From UBA11400 sp964550435 (GTDB lineage: Bacteria > Bacteroidota > Rhodothermia > Balneolales > HLUCCA01): a stretch of 20,339 bases of DNA. A program made the position numbers and the translations under genes. The notes below the pieces were generated by a model. The model did no database searches, was not told where the DNA came from, and was given only the letters and a program-made list of their open reading frames with translations. This document shows positions 1-11,282 of this stretch, one piece after another; position 1 is the stretch's first letter, and each line of letters starts with the position of its first letter. The stretch covers positions 1 to 20,339 of the forward strand of contig CAZJZI010000046.1 in the NCBI GenBank assembly GCA_964550435.1. The letters run 5' to 3'.

Positions 1-7
1 AAATACC

Positions 8-412
8 GTGCCAACGATTCAGCAGTTAATTAGAAAAGGTAGGCAAAGCAAAGTTGTGAAAACAACTGCGCCTGCACTTCAAAGTTGCCCACAGCGACGT
101 GGTGTATGTACAAGAGTATATACTACTACCCCTAAGAAACCAAACTCTGCATTACGCAAAGTTGCAAGGGTTCGACTTACCAATGGTATTGAAGTAACGG
201 CATACATTCCAGGTGAAGGTCACAACCTTCAGGAACACAGTATTGTATTAATCCGTGGTGGTCGAGTAAAAGACCTTCCGGGAGTAAGATACCACATCAT
301 CCGTGGCGCCTTAGACACCGCTGGTGTTAATGATCGCCGACAAGGACGCAGCTTATATGGAACTAAGCGTCCAAAACCGGGTGCAGCAGCAACACCTGCT
401 AAGAAAAAATAG
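8..412 (+). CDS. rpsL: 30S ribosomal protein S12
   Basis: S12 is part of the 30S decoding centre and monitors codon-anticodon pairing. The 134-residue protein has the normal S12 start (PTIQQLIRKGRQ) and the conserved loops TTPKKPNSALRK (about 40-51) and GGRVKDLPGVRY (about 84-95). Lys43 and Lys88, the usual streptomycin-resistance positions, are both wild-type lysine, and Asp89, the methylthiolation site in other bacteria, is present. The start is GTG: codons 2 onward match the family exactly and no ATG lies upstream within the 7 bases visible. The C-terminal tail is Ala/Lys-rich and slightly longer than in E. coli. It is the first visible gene of a str-type operon, with rpsG 30 bases downstream. 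Its promoter would lie outside the window. Identity is certain. Confidence 0.98.
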   Translation: MPTIQQLIRKGRQSKVVKTTAPALQSCPQRRGVCTRVYTTTPKKPNSALRKVARVRLTNGIEVTAYIPGEGHNLQEHSIVLIRGGRVKDLPGVRYHIIRGALDTAGVNDRRQGRSLYGTKRPKPGAAATPAKKK

Positions 413-442
413 GTTTCAACCTGAATTTCATTCCAAAAGAAA

Positions 443-910
443 ATGAGAAGAAGAAAAGCAGAAGTACGATATATAAGACCAGACGCACAATTTGCGGATA
501 AACTGGTAACCCGTTTTGTGAATTGCCTCATGAAAGACGGTAAGAAAAATACCGCCCGTAAGATCTTGTATCAGGCATTCGAAATTATTGAAGAAAAAAC
601 TGGTAAGCCAGGAATTGAAGTTTTCAGAGCTGCTCTGGGAAATGCTGCTCCGGTCCTTGAGGTAAAAAGTCGCCGTGTTGGTGGTTCTACCTATCAGGTT
701 CCCGTTGAAGTACGTACCGAGAGAAGCACTGCACTTGGCATGCGTTGGTTGATCAATTCTGCGAAAAGTAGAAACGACAAATCAATGTCAAGCCGTCTTG
801 CCCGTGAGCTTACAGATGCTGCCAATAATGAAGGTGGTGCCGTTCGTAAAAAAGACGAGACACACAGAATGGCAGAAGCAAACAAAGCATTTGCTCACTT
901 CAGATTTTAA
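443..910 (+). CDS. rpsG: 30S ribosomal protein S7
   Basis: S7 nucleates assembly of the 30S head by binding the 3' major domain of 16S rRNA, and it lies near the E site. The 155-residue protein begins MRRRKAEVRYIRPDAQF and carries the S7 core (KDGKKNTARKILYQAFEII, about 32-50; ARELTDAANNEGGAVRKKDE, about 122-141; ending FAHFRF). Length is normal for bacterial S7. The ATG start has no recognisable Shine-Dalgarno; the 30 bases from rpsL are A-rich just before the start, as is usual in Bacteroidota-like genomes. fusA follows after 20 bases. In E. coli S7 represses its own operon by binding the rpsL-rpsG gap, but here the gap is too short for that structure and I see none. Confidence 0.98.
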   Translation: MRRRKAEVRYIRPDAQFADKLVTRFVNCLMKDGKKNTARKILYQAFEIIEEKTGKPGIEVFRAALGNAAPVLEVKSRRVGGSTYQVPVEVRTERSTALGMRWLINSAKSRNDKSMSSRLARELTDAANNEGGAVRKKDETHRMAEANKAFAHFRF

Positions 911-930
911 TTAAAAGATAGTATTAAGTA

Positions 931-3015
931 ATGACAGAAGCCCAAATCAAAGAGCAACTCAGGAATACGCGTAACATCGGTATCATGGCACATATTGATG
1001 CCGGAAAAACGACGACTACCGAGCGTATCCTATTTTACACCGGTATTTCACACCGTATTGGTGAAGTACACGATGGAGCTGCGACGATGGACTGGATGGA
1101 GCAAGAGCGTGAGCGTGGAATTACGATTACCTCAGCTGCTACTACATGTTCCTGGAAAGGTACCCGAATTAACATCATTGATACACCGGGACACGTTGAC
1201 TTCACTGTTGAAGTTGAGCGTTCACTTCGTGTATTGGATGGAGCTGTTGCAGTATTTTGCGCAGTTGGTGCTGTTCAGCCACAATCTGAAACAGTATGGC
1301 GTCAAGCTAACAAGTATAAAGTTCCTCGTATTGCATTTGTAAATAAAATGGACCGTACCGGTGCAGATTTCTACAATGTAATCGACAAAATGAGAACTCG
1401 TCTCAATTCCAATGCGGTTCCACTTCAAATTCCTATTGGATCAGAAGAGAACTTCAAAGGTGTGGTTGACCTTATCACAATGACTGGTCAAATATGGGAT
1501 GATTCAACTCAGGGATCCAGCTACGAAGAAATTGAAATTCCAGCTGACCTTCGTGAGAAAGCTGAAGAATATCGCAAATTGCTGATCGAATCAATTGCTG
1601 ATACCGATGAAGTTTTGATGGAAAAATACCTCATGGAAGAGGAAATCACATCGGAAGAAGTCGTTGTTGGTATTCGAAAAGCTACATTGGCTCTCAAAAT
1701 CAATCCTGTTGTTTGTGGATCAGCTTTCAAAAACAAAGGTGTTCACTCATTGTTGGATGCGGTAATCGCATATATGCAATCACCATTGGATATCGAAGCT
1801 GTTTCCGGTACAGATCCTGATGATGCAGAAGTAACTTTGTATCGCAAACCAAACACTTCTGAGCCATTTGCAGCACTTGCATTCAAGATCATGTCTGATC
1901 CATACGTCGGTAAATTGACATTTATCCGTGTTTATTCTGGTGAACTCGAAGCGGGTTCATATGTAGTGAATACATCAACGGGTAAAAAAGAGCGCATCGG
2001 ACGATTACTTCAGATGCACGCTAACTCAAAAGAAGACATTAAGATTGTCCGCGCCGGTGATATCGCCGCTGCTGTAGGTATTAAAGAAGTCCGCACAGGT
2101 GACACTTTGTCATCAGAGGACCATCAAATCCTGCTCGAGCAAATGGTATTCCCTGAGCCGGTAATTAAACTAGCTGTTGAGCCAAAAACCAAAGCTGACA
2201 ACGACAAGTTGACAACTGGATTGGCAAAACTAGCTGAAGAAGATCCTACTTTCAAAGTATCTGTTGACGATGAAACCGGTCAGACTACCATTGCCGGTAT
2301 GGGTGAACTTCACTTGGAAATCATTGTTGATCGTCTGAAGCGTGAATTTAAAGTAGAAGCAAACGTTGGTAAACCTCAGGTATCCTACCGTGAGACCATT
2401 ACCAAAGCCTTTACACACCGTGAGATTTACAAGAAACAAACGGGTGGACGTGGTAAGTTTGCTGATATTCAATTCGAGATTATGCCTATGGAAGGCAATA
2501 CCGGATTTCAATTTGTTAATGAAGTTACCGGTGGTAACATTCCAAAAGAATTCATTGGACCAGTTGAAAAAGGATTCAAATCAGGACTTAGTTCTGGTAT
2601 CCAGGCAGGTTACCCAATTGAAGGCCTCAAAGTACGTTTATATGATGGTTCTTACCATGATGTCGATTCCGATGCATTGAGCTTCGAATTGTGTGCTCGT
2701 GCTGGTCTTCGTGAAGCGGCGAAAAGAGCAGGTCCGATTATGCTTGAGCCAATCATGAAAGTGGAAGTTATTACTCCGGAAGATTACATGGGTGATATCA
2801 TCGGCGATTTAAACAGTCGACGAGGTATGATTCTTGGAATGGATAATCAGGTTGATGGATCTGTCATCAACGCTGAAGTACCTCTTGCTGAGATGTTCGG
2901 TTATTCAACAAACCTCCGTTCATTATCTCAAGGTCGTGCAGTGTACTCTATGGAGTTCGCGAAATTTGCACCGGTACCTGATTCCATTGCAAAAACAATT
3001 ATAGAAGAAAAATAA
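931..3015 (+). CDS. fusA: Translation elongation factor G
   Basis: EF-G is the GTPase that moves tRNA and mRNA through the ribosome after peptide-bond formation and helps split post-termination ribosomes. The 694-residue protein has normal length. The GTP-binding motifs are visible: G1 AHIDAGKTTTT (20-30), G3 DTPGH (84-88) and G4 NKMD (138-141), with switch I RERGITI just before G3. Domains II to V follow; domain IV is recognisable around SYRETI and KQTGGRGKFADI (about 485-520). There is one EF-G type here with no fusion or truncation. It starts at ATG without a clear Shine-Dalgarno. The gene lies 20 bases after rpsG and 29 bases before tuf, so co-transcription is likely. Confidence 0.98.
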   Translation: MTEAQIKEQLRNTRNIGIMAHIDAGKTTTTERILFYTGISHRIGEVHDGAATMDWMEQERERGITITSAATTCSWKGTRINIIDTPGHVDFTVEVERSLRVLDGAVAVFCAVGAVQPQSETVWRQANKYKVPRIAFVNKMDRTGADFYNVIDKMRTRLNSNAVPLQIPIGSEENFKGVVDLITMTGQIWDDSTQGSSYEEIEIPADLREKAEEYRKLLIESIADTDEVLMEKYLMEEEITSEEVVVGIRKATLALKINPVVCGSAFKNKGVHSLLDAVIAYMQSPLDIEAVSGTDPDDAEVTLYRKPNTSEPFAALAFKIMSDPYVGKLTFIRVYSGELEAGSYVVNTSTGKKERIGRLLQMHANSKEDIKIVRAGDIAAAVGIKEVRTGDTLSSEDHQILLEQMVFPEPVIKLAVEPKTKADNDKLTTGLAKLAEEDPTFKVSVDDETGQTTIAGMGELHLEIIVDRLKREFKVEANVGKPQVSYRETITKAFTHREIYKKQTGGRGKFADIQFEIMPMEGNTGFQFVNEVTGGNIPKEFIGPVEKGFKSGLSSGIQAGYPIEGLKVRLYDGSYHDVDSDALSFELCARAGLREAAKRAGPIMLEPIMKVEVITPEDYMGDIIGDLNSRRGMILGMDNQVDGSVINAEVPLAEMFGYSTNLRSLSQGRAVYSMEFAKFAPVPDSIAKTIIEEK

Positions 3016-3016
3016 G

Positions 3017-3030
3017 TTTAAACGTTTAAA
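3017..3030. repeat. 14-bp perfect palindrome in the fusA-tuf gap
   Basis: The 29-base gap between fusA and tuf contains a self-complementary 14-mer (TTTAAACGTTTAAA). It could be a DNA-binding site or a weak RNA hairpin, but it is AT-rich and could be chance. There is no T-run after it, so it is not an intrinsic terminator. Confidence 0.4.
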
Positions 3031-3044
3031 TCCAACAAAGCATT

Positions 3045-4232
<1,188 letters not shown>

Positions 4233-4244
4233 TTCAGTAAAAGT

Positions 4245-4317
4245 ACGGGTGTAGCTCAATTGGTAGAGTAGCGGTCTCCAAAACCGTTGGCTGGGGGTTC
4301 GAGTCCCTCCGCCCGTG
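4245..4317 (+). tRNA. trnW: tRNA-Trp (anticodon CCA)
   Basis: A complete cloverleaf folds by eye. The acceptor stem pairs 4245-4251 with 4310-4316 (7 bp, one G-U). The D arm is GCTC/GAGT. The anticodon stem is GCGGT/ACCGT around loop CTCCAAA, giving anticodon CCA, which reads UGG. The T arm is GGGGG/CCCTC around TTCGAGT. A1-U72 and discriminator G73 match the known bacterial TrpRS identity elements. The 3' CCA is not encoded (the bases after G73 are CAA), so a CCA-adding enzyme is needed. It lies 12 bases after tuf and 16 bases before secE, so it is probably cut out of the polycistronic message by RNase P and 3' processing. A tRNA-Trp before secE is typical of the Bacteroidota and related phyla. 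Confidence 0.97.
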
Positions 4318-4333
4318 CAACTAAATAAATTAT

Positions 4334-4516
4334 ATGAGTAAGGTTACTGAATATTTCGAGAATGTCCGCAAGGAAATGAACAAGGTTACCTGGCCAACTC
4401 AAAAAGAGTTGGTCGATAACACTACTGTTGTTATGGTATTCTCAATCATTGTATCGCTGTTCATTTTCGGAGTCGATAATGTTTACAGCAGAATCTTAGA
4501 ATTGATCTTCAACTAA
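4334..4516 (+). CDS. secE: Preprotein translocase subunit SecE
   Basis: SecE clamps SecY in the inner-membrane SecYEG protein-export channel. This 60-residue protein is the short, single-span form. The family signature KEMNKVTWPTQKEL lies in the amphipathic cytoplasmic helix (about 13-26), followed by one membrane helix (about 31-52). E. coli SecE has two extra N-terminal spans; the short form is usual in most phyla. The start is ATG without a Shine-Dalgarno, 16 bases after the tRNA. The stop is only 2 bases before the nusG start, so the two genes are likely translationally coupled. The secE-nusG order is nearly universal in bacteria. Confidence 0.96.
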   Translation: MSKVTEYFENVRKEMNKVTWPTQKELVDNTTVVMVFSIIVSLFIFGVDNVYSRILELIFN

Positions 4517-4518
4517 GA

Positions 4519-5082
4519 ATGAATACCGAAGTACATAAATGGTATGTAGTCCGCTGTTTCTCAGGTCATGAGAAAAAAGTTCGTGAATATCTCAATCAAG
4601 AGATTCAGGAGCTTGGCATGGCTGATAAAATTAGTGAACTGCTTGTACCAACCGAAACTGTCGTTGAAATACGCGGCGGTAAAAAGAGAACCCGAGAAAA
4701 GAATTTTTTCCCGGGTTATCTGCTTGTTAATGCCATTTATGACGATGCGGTAAATGACCTTATTTCAAACGCTCCTTCAGTAATTGGATTCCTCAAAGGA
4801 GATAAAGACGTTAAAAAACCTACCCCATTACGTCCGGATGAGGTAGACAGAATATTAGGACACGTTAAAACCAACAAGGAACAAGCAGCCAGCGGTGGGG
4901 TGATTCAAATTCCTTACAAAGTTGGTGATATCATTAAAGTGGTCGATGGACCATTCAAGGATTTCGATGGTACCGTAGAGGAGATTTATCCCGATAAACT
5001 AAAACTCCGTGTTTTGGTAAGTATCTTCGGTCGTAAAACTCCGGTAGAGGTTGATGTAAATCAGGTTGAACCTGAGGATTAA
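4519..5082 (+). CDS. nusG: Transcription termination/antitermination factor NusG
   Basis: NusG binds the RNA polymerase clamp through its N-terminal NGN domain and contacts Rho or ribosomal S10 through its C-terminal KOW domain. The 187-residue protein has the NGN domain (about 6-110, with the signature FFPGYLLV at 63-70) and KOW (about 133-187, VGDIIKVVDGPFKDFDGTV). Length is near that of E. coli NusG (181), with no large inserted domain. It could be mistaken for the specialised paralogue RfaH/UpxY, but the setting between secE and rplK marks it as housekeeping NusG. It begins 2 bases after the secE stop and ends 41 bases before rplK. Confidence 0.97.
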   Translation: MNTEVHKWYVVRCFSGHEKKVREYLNQEIQELGMADKISELLVPTETVVEIRGGKKRTREKNFFPGYLLVNAIYDDAVNDLISNAPSVIGFLKGDKDVKKPTPLRPDEVDRILGHVKTNKEQAASGGVIQIPYKVGDIIKVVDGPFKDFDGTVEEIYPDKLKLRVLVSIFGRKTPVEVDVNQVEPED

Positions 5083-5123
5083 CAGTACCAGCATCGTTTA
5101 GATAACATACAAGTAAGAAAAAA

Positions 5124-5555
5124 ATGGCAAAGAAAGTCCAAAAAATAATCAAGCTGCAGATCGTTGCCGGTCAGGCAAATCCAGCACCTCCAGTAGGTCC
5201 TGCACTTGGACAAGCTGGTGTTAATATCATGGAGTTCTGCAAGGCGTTCAACGCAAAAACGCAGGACAAAATTGGTACAGTTACTCCGGTAGAGATCACA
5301 GTTTACACTGACAAATCATTCACATTTGTCACAAAAACTCCACCAGCGCCAATTCTATTGAAAAAAGCAGCGAACATCAAGTCAGGATCAGGTGAGCCAA
5401 ACCGTAACAAAGTTGGTTCTGTAACCTGGACACAATGCCTTGAGATTGCTAAAGAAAAACTTCCAGATCTAAATGCTTACGACGAATTAGCTGGGGCTGA
5501 AATGATTGCCGGTACAGCACGAAGCATGGGTCTGCGTGTAGACAGAAGCAAATAA
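5124..5555 (+). CDS. rplK: 50S ribosomal protein L11
   Basis: L11 forms the GTPase-associated centre with 23S rRNA helices 43/44 and is needed for RelA activation in species that have it. The 143-residue protein has the N-terminal domain (about 1-70) with the proline-rich thiostrepton-contact segment NPAPPVGPALGQAGVN (19-34), and the rRNA-binding C-terminal domain (about 75-143, ending GTARSMGLRVD). Length is normal. The ATG start follows an A-run, without a Shine-Dalgarno. rplA follows after 26 bases. In E. coli L1 represses rplK-rplA by binding a leader; no such fold is apparent in the 41 bases after nusG. Confidence 0.98.
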   Translation: MAKKVQKIIKLQIVAGQANPAPPVGPALGQAGVNIMEFCKAFNAKTQDKIGTVTPVEITVYTDKSFTFVTKTPPAPILLKKAANIKSGSGEPNRNKVGSVTWTQCLEIAKEKLPDLNAYDELAGAEMIAGTARSMGLRVDRSK

Positions 5556-5581
5556 GTATTTCCCTAATTGTAAAATAAGCC

Positions 5582-6274
5582 ATGGCTAAGCACGGTAAAA
5601 AATATAACGACGCAGTCAAACTCATCGAACCAGGTGTAGAATATACCTTGTCTGATGCATCTGAACTCGTCAAAAAAACATCAACCACAAAGTTTGATTC
5701 ATCTGTTGATGTTGATCTCCGATTGGGTGTTGATCCACGTCATGCTGATCAGATGGTCCGCGGTACAGTATCACTTCCACATGGAATTGGAAAATCTGTA
5801 CGAGTACTTGCTCTCGTGAATCCTGCTAAACAGCAAGAAGCTCGCGACGCTGGCGCCGACCATGTTGGTCTTGATGATTATCTGGAAAAAATTGAAGGCG
5901 GTTGGACGGATGTAGATGTAATCATCGCAACTCCCGATGTAATGGGTAAACTTGGTAAGCTCGGTAGAGTTTTGGGTCCACGTGGACTTATGCCAAACCC
6001 AAAAAGCGGCACAGTAACCATGGATGTGGCCAATGCTATTAACGAAGTTAAAGCTGGTAAAATAGATTTCCGTGTTGACAAATACGGAATCCTTCACACA
6101 TCTGTTGGTAAAGTAAGCTTCGATGCCGATAAGATCAAAGAAAACGCTGAAGCGTTCATTCAAACAGTAATTAAGCTCAAACCATCTAGTGCAAAAGGAA
6201 CATACATTAAGAGTGTATTCCTGAGTTCAACAATGGGACCGAGTATTCCTGTGACCCGCGTAGGCTTACAGTAA
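5582..6274 (+). CDS. rplA: 50S ribosomal protein L1
   Basis: L1 forms the mobile L1 stalk that helps release deacylated tRNA from the E site; in E. coli it also represses its own mRNA. The 230-residue protein has normal length and carries the L1 signature MGKLGKLGRVLGPRGLMPNP (121-140), plus the C-terminal return to domain I around YIKSVFLSSTMGPS. It starts at ATG 26 bases after rplK, with no clear Shine-Dalgarno. rplJ follows after 33 bases. Confidence 0.98.
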   Translation: MAKHGKKYNDAVKLIEPGVEYTLSDASELVKKTSTTKFDSSVDVDLRLGVDPRHADQMVRGTVSLPHGIGKSVRVLALVNPAKQQEARDAGADHVGLDDYLEKIEGGWTDVDVIIATPDVMGKLGKLGRVLGPRGLMPNPKSGTVTMDVANAINEVKAGKIDFRVDKYGILHTSVGKVSFDADKIKENAEAFIQTVIKLKPSSAKGTYIKSVFLSSTMGPSIPVTRVGLQ

Positions 6275-6307
6275 TACAACAGGTAAAAGGATAAAAGCAC
6301 AACAGAT

Positions 6308-6829
6308 ATGGCAACTAAAGAACAAAAACAAGCAGTCATTGACGAGTTGGTTGAAATTCTCAACAACAACGAAGCTGTATATCTGACAAACTATAAAGGA
6401 ATGTCGGTAGCTGAGATCAGTGCATTGCGTAAAGAATTCAGAAAAAGCGGTATAACCTATCGGGTTTTCAAAAACAAACTCGTTCAAAAAGCGATGGAAT
6501 CCATCGGAGGTTACGAAGCTGTATTCCCACATCTGGAAGAGCAAACAGCTTTTGCATTCATGACAGGCGACTCATCTCGTCCTGCAAAAGTGCTCAAAGA
6601 CTTCCTGAAAAAGGGCGACAAACCACAGTTCAAAGCTGCCATTATTGAGAAATCATTGTTTGGGAGTAACCAACTTGAAGCGTTGTCGACAATGAAGTCT
6701 AAAGACGAAGTTATTGGAGATATCATCGGATTGTTGATGTCGCCTATGGCAAACGTAGTAGGCGCCCTTCAGGCACAAGGATCTACTTTAGTCGGTGCTA
6801 TCAAAACCATCGCTGAAAAAGAAAATTAA
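6308..6829 (+). CDS. rplJ: 50S ribosomal protein L10
   Basis: L10 anchors the L7/L12 dimers at the base of the ribosomal stalk. The 173-residue protein has the globular rRNA-binding domain (about 1-135, with NYKGMSVAEISALRKEFRKS near 29-48) and a C-terminal helix (about 140-173) that binds L12. Length is normal. The start is ATG; the nearest purine-rich AAAGGA (6286-6291) is 16 bases upstream, too far to be a usual ribosome binding site. The 33-base gap after rplA leaves no room for the long L10-binding leader used for autogenous control in E. coli and Bacillus, unless that structure overlaps the end of rplA. rplL follows after 36 bases. Confidence 0.97.
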   Translation: MATKEQKQAVIDELVEILNNNEAVYLTNYKGMSVAEISALRKEFRKSGITYRVFKNKLVQKAMESIGGYEAVFPHLEEQTAFAFMTGDSSRPAKVLKDFLKKGDKPQFKAAIIEKSLFGSNQLEALSTMKSKDEVIGDIIGLLMSPMANVVGALQAQGSTLVGAIKTIAEKEN

Positions 6830-6851
6830 AAGAGATTATAACATCTAAATT

Positions 6852-6857
6852 GGAGAT
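6852..6857 (+). promoter_or_regulatory. Possible Shine-Dalgarno of rplL
   Basis: GGAGAT lies 8 bases before the rplL ATG. It is one of the few Shine-Dalgarno-like sites in the ribosomal block and may help rplL reach the higher output needed for several L12 copies per ribosome. That link is inference. Confidence 0.45.
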
Positions 6858-6865
6858 AAAATAAA

Positions 6866-7246
6866 ATGGCTGACATAAAACAAATTGCTGAAACACTGGT
6901 TAACTTAACCGTTAAAGAAGCTAACGAACTCGCAAGCATCCTCGAAAATGAGTATGGTATCAAGCCTGCAGCTGCTGCTGTAGCTGTTGCTGCTCCTACT
7001 GCTGGCGGTGACGCTGGTGAGGCCGCTGAAGAGCAAACTGAATTCACTGTTGTACTCAAAGAAGCTGGTTCTAACAAAATCGCTGTTATTAAAGAAGTCC
7101 GTGCACTTACTGGTCTCGGACTAAAAGAAGCTAAAGATCTTGTTGATGGTGCGCCAAGCAACATCAAAGAAGCTGTTGATAAAGCAGAAGCTGAAGCTAT
7201 CAAGGCTAAGCTGACTGAAGCTGGTGCTACTGTAGAACTGAAATAA
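6866..7246 (+). CDS. rplL: 50S ribosomal protein L7/L12
   Basis: L7/L12 is the multicopy stalk protein that recruits and stimulates the translational GTPases. The 126-residue protein has an N-terminal dimerisation domain that binds L10 (about 1-33), an Ala/Gly-rich hinge (about 34-54) and the GTPase-binding C-terminal domain (about 58-126; KIAVIKEVRALTGLGLKEAK at 71-90). The coding sequence is visibly rich in GCT alanine codons in the hinge, as expected for this protein. It begins 36 bases after rplJ. The stop is followed within 20 bases by a large hairpin that may end part of the transcript before rpoB. Confidence 0.98.
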   Translation: MADIKQIAETLVNLTVKEANELASILENEYGIKPAAAAVAVAAPTAGGDAGEAAEEQTEFTVVLKEAGSNKIAVIKEVRALTGLGLKEAKDLVDGAPSNIKEAVDKAEAEAIKAKLTEAGATVELK

Positions 7247-7263
7247 ATCAGTTTAAGGCTCTC

Positions 7264-7316
7264 ATAGACGACTTAGCCAATGCCGGAGACGGTATTGGCT
7301 ATTGTCGTCTATTTTT
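7264..7316 (+). terminator. Terminator/attenuator-like hairpin between rplL and rpoB
   Basis: A long near-perfect inverted repeat is visible. The outer stem pairs 7264-7272 with 7304-7312 (9 bp). After a small asymmetric loop (T7273 against T7302-T7303) the inner stem pairs 7274-7285 with 7290-7301 (one G-U), closing a GAGA tetraloop of the stable GNRA type. The 3' arm runs into five T (7312-7316). This is the form of an intrinsic terminator, placed 17 bases after the rplL stop and 77 bases before the rpoB start. E. coli has a partial terminator plus an RNase III site in the same gap. Here it could be a terminator, an attenuator that sets the ribosomal protein to polymerase ratio, or an RNA-processing site. 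A small second hairpin, GCTTG/CAAGC, follows at 7317-7335. Confidence 0.8.
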
Positions 7317-7384
7317 GCTTGTGGTATAGCCAAGCAATCAAAACTATACATCTCTTCGTTTTGAGCAATTCCTAACTTAATAGC

Positions 7385-7388
7385 GAGG
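7385..7388 (+). promoter_or_regulatory. Shine-Dalgarno of rpoB (decides TTG start)
   Basis: GAGG lies 5 bases before TTG at 7394. An in-frame TAA at 7373-7375 means no other usual start codon is available upstream, so this site and the TTG define the rpoB start. Confidence 0.65.
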
Positions 7389-7393
7389 TTTCC

Positions 7394-11218
<3,825 letters not shown>

Positions 11219-11270
11219 CGGCTTAATATGCCTGCATTGAAACATATATCCAATAAAAGCTAATTTTTAC

Positions 11271-11275
11271 GGAGG
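11271..11275 (+). promoter_or_regulatory. Shine-Dalgarno of rpoC (decides TTG start)
   Basis: GGAGG lies 7 bases before TTG at 11283, an ideal spacing. The upstream frame has no ATG or GTG back to a TGA at 11238-11240, so the TTG start is forced. This is the strongest ribosome binding site in the window. Confidence 0.8.
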
Positions 11276-11282
11276 TACATCC

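Noticed and set aside
6965..7030. Alanine-codon repeat in rplL as a possible DNA repeat element
   Set aside because: It is the normal Ala/Gly-rich hinge of L7/L12, not a mobile or regulatory repeat.
7317..7393. A separate promoter for rpoB after the hairpin
   Set aside because: I looked for sigma-70 boxes and for the TAnnTTTG type of Bacteroidota; the TATA-like patches have no properly spaced partner, so I do not call one.
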